A stretch of 64,000 nt of DNA from Roseomonas sp. CECT 9278 (GCF_918698155.1 NZ_CAKKLX010000021.1:1-64000); one strand, 5' to 3'. Positions 51,537-60,456 are shown, counted from the first letter of the stretch. Notes: generated from the sequence alone by a model not told the origin. Numbers and translations are program-made.

Positions 51537-52002
51537 CGGCGGAGTCCTTCCGACCGCCTTCGCGCCGGTCCAGGCCGCCGGCGGCGATGCGCATCAGCTG
51601 TTCGTCGGTTAGGTCTTCGGCACGCGTCACACCGGTGATGACCTGGATGGGCTTCAATTCACGATCGAGGCGCCGGATCTCCGCTCGCAATTCCTCGTCG
51701 CTCATCTGGCTGATGTCATACACCACCGGCTTCACCTCGATCCTCTCGCGCCAGCCCGCCCTCGCCCTCATCCAGAAGATTGCCGCCGCGACGTTCTTGC
51801 CCTGGGTGGCCATCTGGAACAGCGACTGCGCAACCTTGGCGTTCGCCTCCGTCACGCCGCGGTCCAGCTCCTCGCGGAAGTGCTTGCGCAGCGTCTTGGC
51901 GTCGATGCCCAGGAAGGTCGCGATGTCCTCCTGCGGGATGCCGAACCCCGCCATGGTCTTCACCGTGCGCCGCTGGTCCGGGGTCGGGTCATACCGGCGC
52001 AT
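51526..52002 (-). CDS. Terminase small subunit-like HTH protein, copy 1
   Basis: The protein has 158 residues. An N-terminal HTH (TPDQRRTVKTMAGFGIPQEDIATFLGIDAKTLRKHFREEL) is followed by NAKVAQSLFQMATQGKNVAAAIFWMRARAGWRE, the same architecture as its downstream paralogue. It also has a C-terminal tail (SDEELRAEIRRLDRELKPIQVI). GGAGG precedes ATG 52002, inside the end of the methyltransferase gene (14-bp overlap). Confidence 0.68.
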   Translation of the reverse strand: MRRYDPTPDQRRTVKTMAGFGIPQEDIATFLGIDAKTLRKHFREELDRGVTEANAKVAQSLFQMATQGKNVAAAIFWMRARAGWRERIEVKPVVYDISQMSDEELRAEIRRLDRELKPIQVITGVTRAEDLTDEQLMRIAAGGLDRREGGRKDSAGGR

Positions 52003-53281
52003 GGCTGGCCTCCGTGGGGCTGCTGGGCGCGCCGCTGCCCGGGCCAGGGGACAGGCCGCTGAAAGAGGCGCCGTCCCCCTCCCGCACGGCGTCCTGGCCC
52101 GTGAAGGCCTCCCACCGCGCTATGGCGACGTCCACATAGGCCGGGGAGAGCTCGATGGCATGGCACGCCCGGCCGGTCATCTCCGCCGCGATGATGGTGG
52201 TGCCGGAGCCGCTGAACGGCTCGTACACCGCCTGCCCGGGCGAGGAGTTGTTCTCGATCGGCCGGCGCATGCACTCGACCGGCTTCTGGGTGCCGTGGAC
52301 GGTCTCAGCATCCTCGCTGCGACCGGCGATCTGCCACAGCGTCGTCTGCTTGCGATCGCCCGACCAATGGCCCTGGCCCCGCACCGCATACCATGCCGGT
52401 TCATGCTGCCAGTGATAGTGGCCCCGGCCGAGCACCAGCCGATCCTTCGCCCAGATGATCTGCGCGCGGATGTCGAAGCCGCAGGCAACGAGACTCTCCG
52501 CCACGGTGGTGGCGTGCAGCGCGCCGTGCCAGACGTAGGCGACCTCGCCCGGGAACAGCGCCCAGGCCTCCCGCCAGTCGGCGCGGTCGTCGTTCTCCAC
52601 CTTGCCGGTGCGGCGGGTGGACCCCAGGCCGGCCCGGTTGCGCCAGTCCGGATCGTACTGCACGCCATAGGGCGGATCGGTGACCATCAGGTGCGGCCGC
52701 ACGCCGGCGAGCACGGCTGCCACGACAGCGGGGTCGGTGCAGTCCCCGCAGACCAGGCGGTGGCGGCCCAGCCGCCAGACATCGCCCAGCCGGGTGACGG
52801 GCGTCTCCGGCAGAGGGGGGATGTCGTCGGGATCGGTCAGGCCCGTTGTCGGCTCGGCGAGGAACCCCGCGATCTCGTCCGCGCCGAACCCGGTCAGTTC
52901 CAGGTCGAAGCCCAGGCCCTGCAGCTCGGCCAATTCCAGCCGCAGCAGGTCCTCATCCCAGCCGGCATTCAACGCCAGCTTGTTGTCGGCGAGGATGTAC
53001 GCCTTGCGCTGCGCCGGCGTCAGGTGCGCCAGCTCGATCACCGGCACCTCGTCCATGCCCAGCTTGCGCGCGGCCAGCACGCGGCCGTGGCCCGCGATGA
53101 TGCCGTTGTCGCCGTCGGTCAGCACCGGGTTGGTAAATCCGAACTCGCGGATCGACGCCGCGATCTGCGCGACCTGCGCGTCGGAGTGCGTGCGCGCGTT
53201 GCGGGCATACGGAATTAGGTCGCGTGTTCTGACTCTTTTGTAGCCAGGGAAGTCTGCGTGCGTCGCGCCTGTCGCCGGCAT
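51989..53281 (-). CDS. ParB-domain DNA methyltransferase (beta class, adenine/cytosine N-specific)
   Basis: The protein has 430 residues. An N-terminal ParB/Srx nuclease-like domain (about 20-115: RTRDLIPYARNARTHSDAQVAQIAASIREFGFTNPVLTDGDNGIIAGHGRVLAA) is fused to a D12/N4-N6 methyltransferase. Motif IV TDPPYGVQYD comes before motif I FSGSGTTIIAAEMTGR, which defines the beta class; DPPY favours N6-adenine. Such proteins are common in phages and integrated elements, where they protect element DNA. GGAGG precedes ATG 53281. It leads a three-gene operon with the two terminase-like genes. Confidence 0.9.
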   Translation of the reverse strand: MPATGATHADFPGYKRVRTRDLIPYARNARTHSDAQVAQIAASIREFGFTNPVLTDGDNGIIAGHGRVLAARKLGMDEVPVIELAHLTPAQRKAYILADNKLALNAGWDEDLLRLELAELQGLGFDLELTGFGADEIAGFLAEPTTGLTDPDDIPPLPETPVTRLGDVWRLGRHRLVCGDCTDPAVVAAVLAGVRPHLMVTDPPYGVQYDPDWRNRAGLGSTRRTGKVENDDRADWREAWALFPGEVAYVWHGALHATTVAESLVACGFDIRAQIIWAKDRLVLGRGHYHWQHEPAWYAVRGQGHWSGDRKQTTLWQIAGRSEDAETVHGTQKPVECMRRPIENNSSPGQAVYEPFSGSGTTIIAAEMTGRACHAIELSPAYVDVAIARWEAFTGQDAVREGDGASFSGLSPGPGSGAPSSPTEASHAPV

Positions 53282-53694
53282 CCTCAACCCTCCAGCGGGA
53301 GTGGTGTCGGGCAGGTCGCCGCGACGACCATTTAATACCGGATCGGGATTCCTCGGCACAATCGACCGCAATTGCTCGGCGCTACGCTGCACTACGATCG
53401 GCGCAGATTTCTTTCAGATGCTACTGCCGACGCTGGTCAGCAGGTCGAGAAACTCATCTCGCCTCGCCAACCTATGGAGCGAGCCGGATTTCCATGTCCG
53501 GCTCCTCCCCATAGGGGAGGGATTCCGGAAATCCGGAAATGCGGCGGAAATCCGCGGTTTTTTGGCGTTTCCGGACGCGTGGAAATCACATCGACTGGAA
53601 ACGGCTTAAGGTCTTGAACTGCCTTCCCTTTTCCCCTTTCCACGCGATCGCATTTCCAATGGAAATCCGGAAACCGGAAACGATGAAACGGCAT
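53282..53694. other. Non-coding gap with clustered GGAAA/TTTCC words
   Basis: This 413-bp gap between the ParB-methyltransferase (start) and the primase (end) has no convincing gene. From about 53485 to 53685 it contains about ten GGAAA or TTTCC words, several as CCGGAAA and GGAAATCCGGAAA (53527-53539 and 53661-53673). It is markedly AT-richer than its flanks. It may hold the methyltransferase promoter or an origin-like or protein-binding array. Confidence 0.5.
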
Positions 53695-55962
53695 CTACAG
53701 CCCTCGACTGCTGCGATACCGCTCCAGCGCCTCCTTCCGAGACCCCTTGAACAGCGGCACGTTGATGCCGGTTGCCAAAGGCCCGTCCGGCAGGTCCAGA
53801 AACCTGGTCGAGGCCTGCGTATCAGCCGTGCGCGTCTTCACCAGCATTTGTCGGTCGAGGGCCAGGGTACCAATCGCCTCCAGGCGATGCCTGCTCATGC
53901 TCGCGAGCGGTTCCGGGAAATCGGCCCTGCCATTGAACAGGCCGGCGGCGCCCGTATGCGAGAACGGAAGTCCGGCGGCCGCGCAATCGGCGCATGTTTC
54001 CACCAGTAGCTTGAGCAGTTGCTCCTCCGTCGGCCCCTGCGACGCCAGACGGTTGGTCACATCGAGGAAGTTGCCCGAGGGGCTTCGTGCAAAGAGGCGG
54101 CGCATGCCAATCGGCGCGCCGGCGTGGTTCGCCTTCACCAGGTTACCCCACACCAGCGTCTCGGCCGGCTCGTCGACCTCCTTACCGAGCCGCTCCGCCT
54201 CTTCCACCGTGGGCTTCCACAACGCGTACGCAAACCGGCTGTTGGCAATCCAGGCGCCGCTGCCGCGCATCGTGGGGTTCTCGAGATCCACGCCTTTCGC
54301 GACGTGCCCGATCAGGATGATCGTGCAGCCGTGCCGCGCCGCGACGGCGCGCAGCTGGCGCATCAGCATCTTCACGAAGCTGGCGTCGTTCTCGTCGCCG
54401 TTCAGGAAGTCGCCCGCGGGATCGAGGACCAGGAGGCGCACCGGCCTGCCCGTTATCGCCGCGATGCTCCGCAACAGGCGGTCGAGGCCATGCTTGGCGA
54501 GCTCGGTCAGCATGGCGGCGCGGCCATCGGGCATCACCAGCGCCGGGTCAAAGTTCGGCAGGTCAACCGCGGGGATGACGTAGCACGGTGCATCGCGACG
54601 GCGATTCTCAGGATCCAGCGACGCGATGCGGCGATGGATCTCCGCGGTGTCGTCCTCCAGGGTCAGAAACACGCTGGCGCCAGCCGCCTCCAGCGGCACG
54701 TGGCCACCCAGGATCGAGAACGCGCCCAGCGCCGCCTCTCCGTATCTGCCGCGGAGGGCCACCAGCAGACACAGCGCGAGACCGACGAGCGACTTCCCGA
54801 TGCCACCGGCGCCGAACATCACGCCGAGTTTTCCCAGCGGGATGGTCGGCGACACCAGGAACTCCTGCCGCGGCGGTTCCCCTGCCGTCATCTCATCCAG
54901 GCGAAACCTGCCAATCGACTGCTCGCCGAACATGTCGGCCTGCGCGGCCTTTGCCGCCTCGGCGTCGAGCTCGTCGCGGGCGGTGCTGACGGCGCGGGGA
55001 ATATCGTCGAAGCGCGCCTGCCAGCGTAGCAGATGGTGCACTCCGTCCTTGATGTTGCGGATTGCCTCCGGCACCGAGTTCATGAACCCGCGCAGGGTGA
55101 GGACGGCCTGGGCATCTGCCATGCCGCCCTTCAGATACCGCATCGCAAGCGCGGTGATCGGCGCGTGGTAGTCCGCGCCGGTCAAGATGGCTGTGACCAG
55201 TTCCGTGGTGTCCCGCGTCTCGCCCTCGCCAGGCTCGTCAGGCTCCGCCTTGCCGGCGTCACCCTGCTGCTGGCGGTGGACCGACCACGCATCGCGAAGC
55301 AGCTGATCGGCCTCATCGAGATCGAGTTCGGCCTCGGTTTCCGAGACAATTCGAACAAGGCGCGGGGCGCCCTTGCGGTGCCAAGACCCCGGCCAGCGCA
55401 TGGGATGCACCATCGGCGTGCTGGTGCCATCCGCGCCGACCAAGGCCTTCGCCATGGCACGGCACGCCTTCAGCGTGGCGTGAGACGCTGCATCGCGGGT
55501 CGGCTCCGTCAGGCGCCAGTGCAGGTGCAGCTTGGGCTCCAGGACACCGACTGCGTCGGGCCATTCGCCGCCGCTCGCCACGATGATGGTCGCCGGACCG
55601 AGCAGCGCCTCGAGCTTCTGCCGCGCCTCGCTCGGGCGCTGATCGCATTCGACGCTGAGCGCCAGCCCGTTCTGCAGATCATCCTCTTTGGCGCCATCAC
55701 CGTTCGAGAACGTCGCGATGGGCGGGGCGAAGACGATTGGCCGGCGCTGCCGTGCTGCGCGGGTGGCGAGGCTGGTAGCAGCAGACACCAGAAGCCGGAC
55801 ATCGTCTGACAGCCTATGCGTCTCGATGCCATACACTTGGTTGGCGTCGTCATAGAACGCGCGCAGCGAGACGAAGGTGCCCTCATCGGCATGGCGGAAA
55901 AGCGCATCGACGAAGCGCGTGATCTGGTCGCGGTCGGCAAGCAAGGGTGCGTCCGCGTTCAT
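53695..55962 (-). CDS. Primase-helicase fusion (RepB-like primase plus RepA-like AAA ATPase)
   Basis: The protein has 755 residues. Residues about 40-240 form a primase-like domain of the RepB/AEP type (SVECDQRPSEARQKLE, LEPKLHLHWRLTEPTRD, MRWPGSWHRKGAPRLVRI). Residues about 365-620 form a RecA/RepA-like helicase: Walker A GAGGIGKS at 384-391, Walker B LLVLDPAGDF, and LIGHVAKG. This is the replication enzyme of an integrative plasmid or phage-like element. It overlaps a 73-residue gene (ATGA) and lies downstream of the AlpA-like gene. Confidence 0.88.
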   Translation of the reverse strand: MNADAPLLADRDQITRFVDALFRHADEGTFVSLRAFYDDANQVYGIETHRLSDDVRLLVSAATSLATRAARQRRPIVFAPPIATFSNGDGAKEDDLQNGLALSVECDQRPSEARQKLEALLGPATIIVASGGEWPDAVGVLEPKLHLHWRLTEPTRDAASHATLKACRAMAKALVGADGTSTPMVHPMRWPGSWHRKGAPRLVRIVSETEAELDLDEADQLLRDAWSVHRQQQGDAGKAEPDEPGEGETRDTTELVTAILTGADYHAPITALAMRYLKGGMADAQAVLTLRGFMNSVPEAIRNIKDGVHHLLRWQARFDDIPRAVSTARDELDAEAAKAAQADMFGEQSIGRFRLDEMTAGEPPRQEFLVSPTIPLGKLGVMFGAGGIGKSLVGLALCLLVALRGRYGEAALGAFSILGGHVPLEAAGASVFLTLEDDTAEIHRRIASLDPENRRRDAPCYVIPAVDLPNFDPALVMPDGRAAMLTELAKHGLDRLLRSIAAITGRPVRLLVLDPAGDFLNGDENDASFVKMLMRQLRAVAARHGCTIILIGHVAKGVDLENPTMRGSGAWIANSRFAYALWKPTVEEAERLGKEVDEPAETLVWGNLVKANHAGAPIGMRRLFARSPSGNFLDVTNRLASQGPTEEQLLKLLVETCADCAAAGLPFSHTGAAGLFNGRADFPEPLASMSRHRLEAIGTLALDRQMLVKTRTADTQASTRFLDLPDGPLATGINVPLFKGSRKEALERYRSSRGL

Positions 55963-56180
55963 CGTGACGGATCGCCTGGTTCAAGCGCGGCGGCTTGACC
56001 GCACTCGGCGCGCCGTCGCCGCGCTATGGCCTCCAGCAGTGCCAGACCGAGTGTGCCGACAGCTGCGCTGTAATTGCGCGGCGAGCCGCTCGGCTGGACG
56101 GTCTCAGTGTCGTCCCAGCGCCGTATGAACTGCGGATTGCGGTCCGGATCGGACATCGCGGCGGCTGCGGCGGGGTGCAT
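55959..56180 (-). CDS. Small hypothetical protein between AlpA and primase genes
   Basis: The protein has 73 residues, with a TGATG overlap upstream and an ATGA overlap downstream. The sequence has no recognisable domain (SDPDRNPQFIRRWDDTETVQPSG, then a short helix AVGTLGLALLEAIARRRR). The tight coupling on both sides supports it being real, perhaps a replication accessory. Confidence 0.5.
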   Translation of the reverse strand: MHPAAAAAMSDPDRNPQFIRRWDDTETVQPSGSPRNYSAAVGTLGLALLEAIARRRRAECGQAAALEPGDPSR

Positions 56181-56389
56181 CACTCCGCGCCCCGCAGCTG
56201 CTTAACCTCGAAGGCCTCGATGTCCTCCAGGCGGTACACCACCCGGCCGCCAATCTTGAGGTATCGGGGCCCGTGCCGAAGCCAGCGCCAGCGTTCCAGT
56301 GTGCGCGGGCTGATGTTCCAGCGGCGAGCAAGATCGTTCTGGCCCAGCCTCTCGCTGCGTTTCGAAGGCTGACAACGGCTCGTATCCAT
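56180..56389 (-). CDS. AlpA/MerR-type helix-turn-helix excisionase-like regulator
   Basis: The protein has 69 residues. The winged-helix pattern GQNDLARRWNISPRTLERWRWLRHGPRYLKIGGRVVYRLEDIEAFE is that of AlpA/excisionase-type DNA-binding proteins of mobile elements. ATG 56389 has AGGTG upstream; a GTG at 56398 is also in frame. It probably controls excision or the replication genes that follow. Confidence 0.82.
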   Translation of the reverse strand: MDTSRCQPSKRSERLGQNDLARRWNISPRTLERWRWLRHGPRYLKIGGRVVYRLEDIEAFEVKQLRGAE

Positions 56390-56430
56390 GCGCGGCACCT
56401 CGCGGCTTGCAGTGGTGCCGCGCAGGTAGG

Positions 56431-56593
56431 CTGGTCGATTGGTCGTAAACCCCCAGGCCTATTGGTTTTTTGGTCGCTTGCTCAATCGACCAATCGACCA
56501 GATGGAACGCCGCAGAATTCCGCCATTCTGACGCTGCTGGGTCGAGCCACTGGTTTATTGGTCGCTTGCTCGCGGACCGCCTTTTTCGACCAG
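56431..56593. repeat. Iteron-like cluster of TTGGTCG/CGACCAA units
   Basis: CTGGTCGATTGGTCG (56431-56445) and CGACCAATCGACCAG (56487-56501) are perfect 15-bp inverted copies. TTGGTCGCTTGCTC occurs directly at 56470-56483 and 56558-56571, and TCGACCAG again at 56586-56593. The 165-bp segment lies upstream of the AlpA-primase operon, with its right end inside the next gene. It may be an origin or an operator array. Confidence 0.7.
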
Positions 56594-57832
56594 AAGTCGA
56601 TCGTAGATTTCTGGGAGATGCCCACGCACTGTCTCCTCCTTCGGAAATCCTCCTGCGGCGCTCATGGCCGCCCTCCCGACCCGTTTGGTGAGGGTGCGCG
56701 CGAGCCACAGCCAACTCTCAGGGCGCGCAGGAGCCCCGTTGGGAAACACACCATCCCAGTGCCTCCGAAGCGCGTCTTCAATGATGCCGGCGACAGGCTT
56801 GCGCCCGCCTTTGCGCACCACGACGGGGGGCGCCGAGGGTGGGACAGCGTGGGCTTCCGTCACTGTCCGCTCGCACGTCGCGCTATCCGGCACGGCCGCG
56901 TCGGAGAGGCGATCGACATCTCTTCCGCTGCCCTCCGCTGCTGCTCCATAGGTCGCGACAACCGCGACGTACCGCGCGTCATCGACGCTTATCGCTTCGC
57001 GGCGGAAGTCGAACAAATAATCGGCAGCCCAAACGCCGGGCAGGCTGACCTGCACCGTTGTTCTTTGCGGCCGCGTCATGACGCCGCGAAGGTGAAACTC
57101 CCCGCTGACGAGGCGCGCTCGAAAGTCTGTCTCCAGCGCTGTCCAAGCGGCGATCAGGGCGGCGAAACTCGGTGGCCCAACCGACCAGCCGTTCTTGGCG
57201 GGTTTCGCGAGATCTGCTGGATCGGAGAGGATCGGATGGGCGGGGAACGAGGCAAGCACGTCCCTTGTGTATCGCCGCTCGCTTCGACAGACCTCACCGA
57301 GCAATGCAGGGGCCGTCCACTCGCGCAGCGCCGCGCCCAGCGAAATGGGCCCGCGCGCGGTTCTCACCCTACCGAGCCGCGCGGCCACCAGCGGTGCCAG
57401 CATTCGCCGCTGGACCACGACGTCTTCATAAGCATCCTCTCCGACGACGACGGTGCCGCGGTAGGGAAGGTAAAGCAGCTCACGCGCCCAAGCTGCGAGC
57501 AGCGGCTCAGCGTCACTTCGGGCTATGGGCTTCAGCATCCTTCCCCACAGCACGATGTCGCCGGCGGCCACACTGGCGTTGAATCCGACGAACAGCTTTT
57601 GCCAGGCGCGCTCAAGCGCTCGAATTGTCGGATTGGTGACGCTCGACCGAGCCGACGTTCCACGTGCCCGGTATTGCGCAATCTCCGCAACCCATTCCTG
57701 CAGCAACTGAACACGCTGCTGCGGTGCGAAAGGCGCCTCGGCCGCATTCAATGCTTCCACCAGCGCCGGATCGGACCAGGTCGTGATGGCTTCTGCCAAG
57801 GGCAGCGCCGGCCGGGGCGAATCGACTTCCAT
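56555..57832 (-). CDS. Hypothetical protein of the mobile element, 425-444 residues
   Basis: Not recognised. There is no transmembrane segment and the composition is mixed Ala/Val/Arg-rich. A conserved-looking C-terminal part (GRKPVAGIIEDALRRHWDGVFPNGAPARPESWLWLARTLTKRV, then FPKEETVRGHLPEIYDRLL) has an HTH-like flavour. The start is unclear: ATG 57832 has no ribosome-binding site, and GTG 57889 would overlap the divergent gene at 57883. Its 3' end carries one copy of the iteron-like repeat. Confidence 0.6.
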   Translation of the reverse strand: MEVDSPRPALPLAEAITTWSDPALVEALNAAEAPFAPQQRVQLLQEWVAEIAQYRARGTSARSSVTNPTIRALERAWQKLFVGFNASVAAGDIVLWGRMLKPIARSDAEPLLAAWARELLYLPYRGTVVVGEDAYEDVVVQRRMLAPLVAARLGRVRTARGPISLGAALREWTAPALLGEVCRSERRYTRDVLASFPAHPILSDPADLAKPAKNGWSVGPPSFAALIAAWTALETDFRARLVSGEFHLRGVMTRPQRTTVQVSLPGVWAADYLFDFRREAISVDDARYVAVVATYGAAAEGSGRDVDRLSDAAVPDSATCERTVTEAHAVPPSAPPVVVRKGGRKPVAGIIEDALRRHWDGVFPNGAPARPESWLWLARTLTKRVGRAAMSAAGGFPKEETVRGHLPEIYDRLLVEKGGPRASDQ

Positions 57833-57882
57833 GACCGCAACAATATCAGACCCGGACTGGGCGCTATCGAGAGTCTCGTCGC

Positions 57883-58098
57883 ATGCCACTGAATGCGTCA
57901 GGGACGAATGCTCCGCTCCGCCAACTCCCGCCCCACCTGCGCGAGATCTGCGACATCCTCGCCCGCGGCCTGGTGCGGCTGCGCAGCCGCACTGCCGACG
58001 AGTTCGACCGCGACAGGCGGACCGGCGGAGAGAGTTCGCTACACTTCACCGCCCACCAGAGCGTGTGTGCGAACCGGCCCAACCGGAGATCCGCATGA
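57883..58098 (+). CDS. Small conserved protein preceding DUF2924
   Basis: The protein has 71 residues (LRQLPPHLREICDILARGLVRLRSRTADEFDRDRRTGGESSLHFTAHQSVCANRP). I recall close counterparts directly before DUF2924-recombinase pairs in alphaproteobacterial islands; its function is unknown. GAGAG lies upstream of ATG 57883. The stop overlaps the DUF2924 start (ATGA). Confidence 0.72.
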   Translation: MPLNASGTNAPLRQLPPHLREICDILARGLVRLRSRTADEFDRDRRTGGESSLHFTAHQSVCANRPNRRSA

Positions 58099-58604
58099 CC
58101 CGCCGACCGAACCCCGCCGTTGCCACCGGCCACGTGGCGCGCACCGTGGCGGCCATTCCGCCCGCCGACGTGCTGGGGCGCCTGGCCGCCCTGAAGACTG
58201 CCCCCACGGCGGACCTCAAGCAGCAGTGGCGTGAACTGTTCGTCGCCGAGCCGCCGCCCTACAACCGGCGCTTCCTGGAAAGCCGGCTCGCTTACCGCAT
58301 CCAAGAGCTCGCCTATGGCGGCCTGAAGCCCGAGACGATCCAGCGCCTCGAGGCGCTGGGCGAGCAGCTTGACGGCGGCAACCCCGTCCTGCGGCGCATC
58401 CGCGGCGACGACAAGCCGATCACCGGCACGCGCCTCATCCGCGAGTATCAAGGCGTCGAGCACAGCGTGACGGTCCTGCACGACGGCTACGAATATCAGG
58501 GCCGTCCCTACCAGTCGCTCTCCTCCATCGCACGCGCCATCACCGGCACGCGCTGGAATGGTTGGCTGTTCTTTGGCCTGAAGAACCGGAGGGCCGCGGC
58601 ATGA
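58095..58604 (+). CDS. DUF2924 domain protein
   Basis: The protein has 169 residues. DUF2924 signatures are DLKQQWRELFVAEPPPYNRRFLESRLAYRIQELAYGG, TGTRLIREYQGVEHSVTVLHDGYEYQGRPYQSLSSIARAITGTRWNGWLFFGL. The last part resembles the DUF4357/RAMA-like fold often fused to nucleases and recombinases. GGAGAT precedes ATG 58095. Coupled to the recombinase gene, it likely assists DNA recognition. Confidence 0.88.
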   Translation: MTRRPNPAVATGHVARTVAAIPPADVLGRLAALKTAPTADLKQQWRELFVAEPPPYNRRFLESRLAYRIQELAYGGLKPETIQRLEALGEQLDGGNPVLRRIRGDDKPITGTRLIREYQGVEHSVTVLHDGYEYQGRPYQSLSSIARAITGTRWNGWLFFGLKNRRAAA

Positions 58605-59953
58605 AGCGCAAACCCGCCGCCGATGCCGCGATGCCGGCCACGGTCAGGAAGATCCGCGCCGCGGTGTACACGCGCAAGTCGAGCGAGGAAGGGCTCGACA
58701 TGGAGTTCAACTCCCTCGATGCCCAGCGCGAGGCCTGCGAAGCTTACATCACCAGCCAGCGGTCGGAAGGATGGGTGCTGATCCGCGATCGCTACGACGA
58801 TGGCGGTGTGTCCGGCGGCACGCTGGAACGGCCGGCGCTGCGGCGGCTCCTGGCGGACATTGAGCGCGGCCTCATCGACGTGGTGGTGGTCTACAAGATC
58901 GACCGGCTGTCGCGCGCACTGATGGATTTCGCCAAGCTGGTGGAGGTGTTCGACGCGAACAGCGTGACCTTTGTCTCTGTCACGCAGTCGTTCAACACGA
59001 CCACCAGCATGGGGCGGCTGACGCTGAACATCCTCCTCAGCTTCGCGCAGTTCGAGCGGGAGGTCATTGGCGAGCGCATCCGCGACAAGGTGGCTGCGTC
59101 TCGGGCGCGCGGGATCTGGATGGGCGGCTTCGTGCCTCTCGGCTACGACGCGCGCGATCGCAAGCTGGTGGTAAACGACGCCGAGGCGGCGCTGGTGCGC
59201 CGCATCTTCGAGGGGTTCGTGGAAACAGAATCCGGCACGAAGCTGGTGCAGAAGCTGCGCGCCGAGGGCGCCACCACGAAGCGCGGCCGCGCCTTCACCA
59301 AGAGCGACGTTTACCGGGTGCTGAGCAACCGGACCTATCTCGGCGAGGCGATGCACAAGGGGAAGTCGCATCCCGGCGAGCATGCCGCCATCGTGCCGCG
59401 GGCGATGTGGGACGCGGCGCACGCCCTGCTGGCGATCAGCCCGAAGACACGCGCCAACCGCACCCGCTGCCAGACGCCTTCGCTGCTGCGCGGGCTGATC
59501 TTCGGCAGCGACGGCCGCGCGATGTCGCCCACCCACGCGCGCGGGCGCCACGGCCAGCAGTATCGCTACTATGTCAGTCAGTCCGTGCTGAAGGGCAGCG
59601 CCGCGGACGGGCCGGCCATCGCGCGTATTTCCGCCGCGGAGATCGAGGGCGCCGTCATCGCGCAGGTTCGGGGGCTGCTGCGCCAGCCGGAGGTGGTGTT
59701 GGGCGCCTGGCGCGCGGCGCGGGCCTCGGCGCCGGATATGACGGAGGATGAGGCGCGGCTGGCGCTGGAGCGGCTCGACCCGCTGTGGGAGGAGCTCTTC
59801 CCTGCCGAGCAGGCACGGATCATCCGCCTCCTGGTCGACCGGGTGGACATCGGGGCGGGCGGCGCTGACGTGCGGCTGAAGCTGGAGGGACTGGCCAGCC
59901 TGGCGCGGGACCTTGCAACGCCACCCGCCGAAGCAGCGAGGGCCGCAGCGTGA
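58601..59953 (+). CDS. Large serine recombinase (integrase)
   Basis: The protein has 450 residues. Resolvase domain: catalytic serine in AAVYTRKSSEEGLDMEFNSLDAQREAC, arginines in YKIDRLSRALMDF, and QFEREVIGERIRDKVAASRARGIWMGG. A recombinase domain (LVQKLRAEGATTKRGRAFTKSDVYRVLSNRTYLGEAMHKG) and a zinc-ribbon-like segment follow. It is probably the integrase of the element. Coupled by ATGA to DUF2924 and GTGA to the next gene. Confidence 0.93.
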   Translation: MKRKPAADAAMPATVRKIRAAVYTRKSSEEGLDMEFNSLDAQREACEAYITSQRSEGWVLIRDRYDDGGVSGGTLERPALRRLLADIERGLIDVVVVYKIDRLSRALMDFAKLVEVFDANSVTFVSVTQSFNTTTSMGRLTLNILLSFAQFEREVIGERIRDKVAASRARGIWMGGFVPLGYDARDRKLVVNDAEAALVRRIFEGFVETESGTKLVQKLRAEGATTKRGRAFTKSDVYRVLSNRTYLGEAMHKGKSHPGEHAAIVPRAMWDAAHALLAISPKTRANRTRCQTPSLLRGLIFGSDGRAMSPTHARGRHGQQYRYYVSQSVLKGSAADGPAIARISAAEIEGAVIAQVRGLLRQPEVVLGAWRAARASAPDMTEDEARLALERLDPLWEELFPAEQARIIRLLVDRVDIGAGGADVRLKLEGLASLARDLATPPAEAARAAA

Positions 59954-60348
59954 CCGGCACCGCGCAAATGCTGACCGTGCGGGTGCCGCTGGCGGTCCGG
60001 AAGCAGCGGGGCGGGCGGAAGCTGGTGCTGACGCCGGGCGGCATGGCGCCCCGCGGCGCCTCGGCCGCCGACACCACCCTGGTGAAGGCGGTGGCCCGGG
60101 CGTTCCGGTGGCGGCGGATGCTGGAGACTGGGCGCTTCGGCACGATCAACGAGTTGGCCGCGGCGGAGAAGATCAACTCGTCCTATGTCTCGCGCATGCT
60201 GCGGCTGACGCTGCTGGCGCCGGGCATCGTCGAGGCGATCCTGGACGGGCGGCAGCCCGAGGGCATGACCCTGCCGGGGCTGATGGAGCCGTTTCCGGTG
60301 GAGTGGGCGAGCCAGCGATTAAACATCGAAGGAAGAACAACAGCCTAG
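59950..60348 (+). CDS. Recombinase-linked HTH protein
   Basis: The protein has 132 residues with a GTG start at 59950 overlapping the recombinase stop. A basic N-terminus (LAVRKQRGGRKLVLTPGG) is followed by an HTH KINSSYVSRMLRLTLLAPGIVEAILDGRQPEGMTL that resembles ParB/KorB-type recognition helices. Similar proteins follow DUF2924-recombinase pairs elsewhere; a role as recombination directionality or regulatory factor is inferred. Confidence 0.75.
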   Translation: MTGTAQMLTVRVPLAVRKQRGGRKLVLTPGGMAPRGASAADTTLVKAVARAFRWRRMLETGRFGTINELAAAEKINSSYVSRMLRLTLLAPGIVEAILDGRQPEGMTLPGLMEPFPVEWASQRLNIEGRTTA

Positions 60349-60456
60349 AGACCTGCCAGGGGGTCGATATCATTGCCGGAGGAAGGAAACGCATCACGAA
60401 CAAGCGCCGCATGCAGGCAAGCCGCATAAAATATCGCCAGCCATAAAAAGGAAGGA

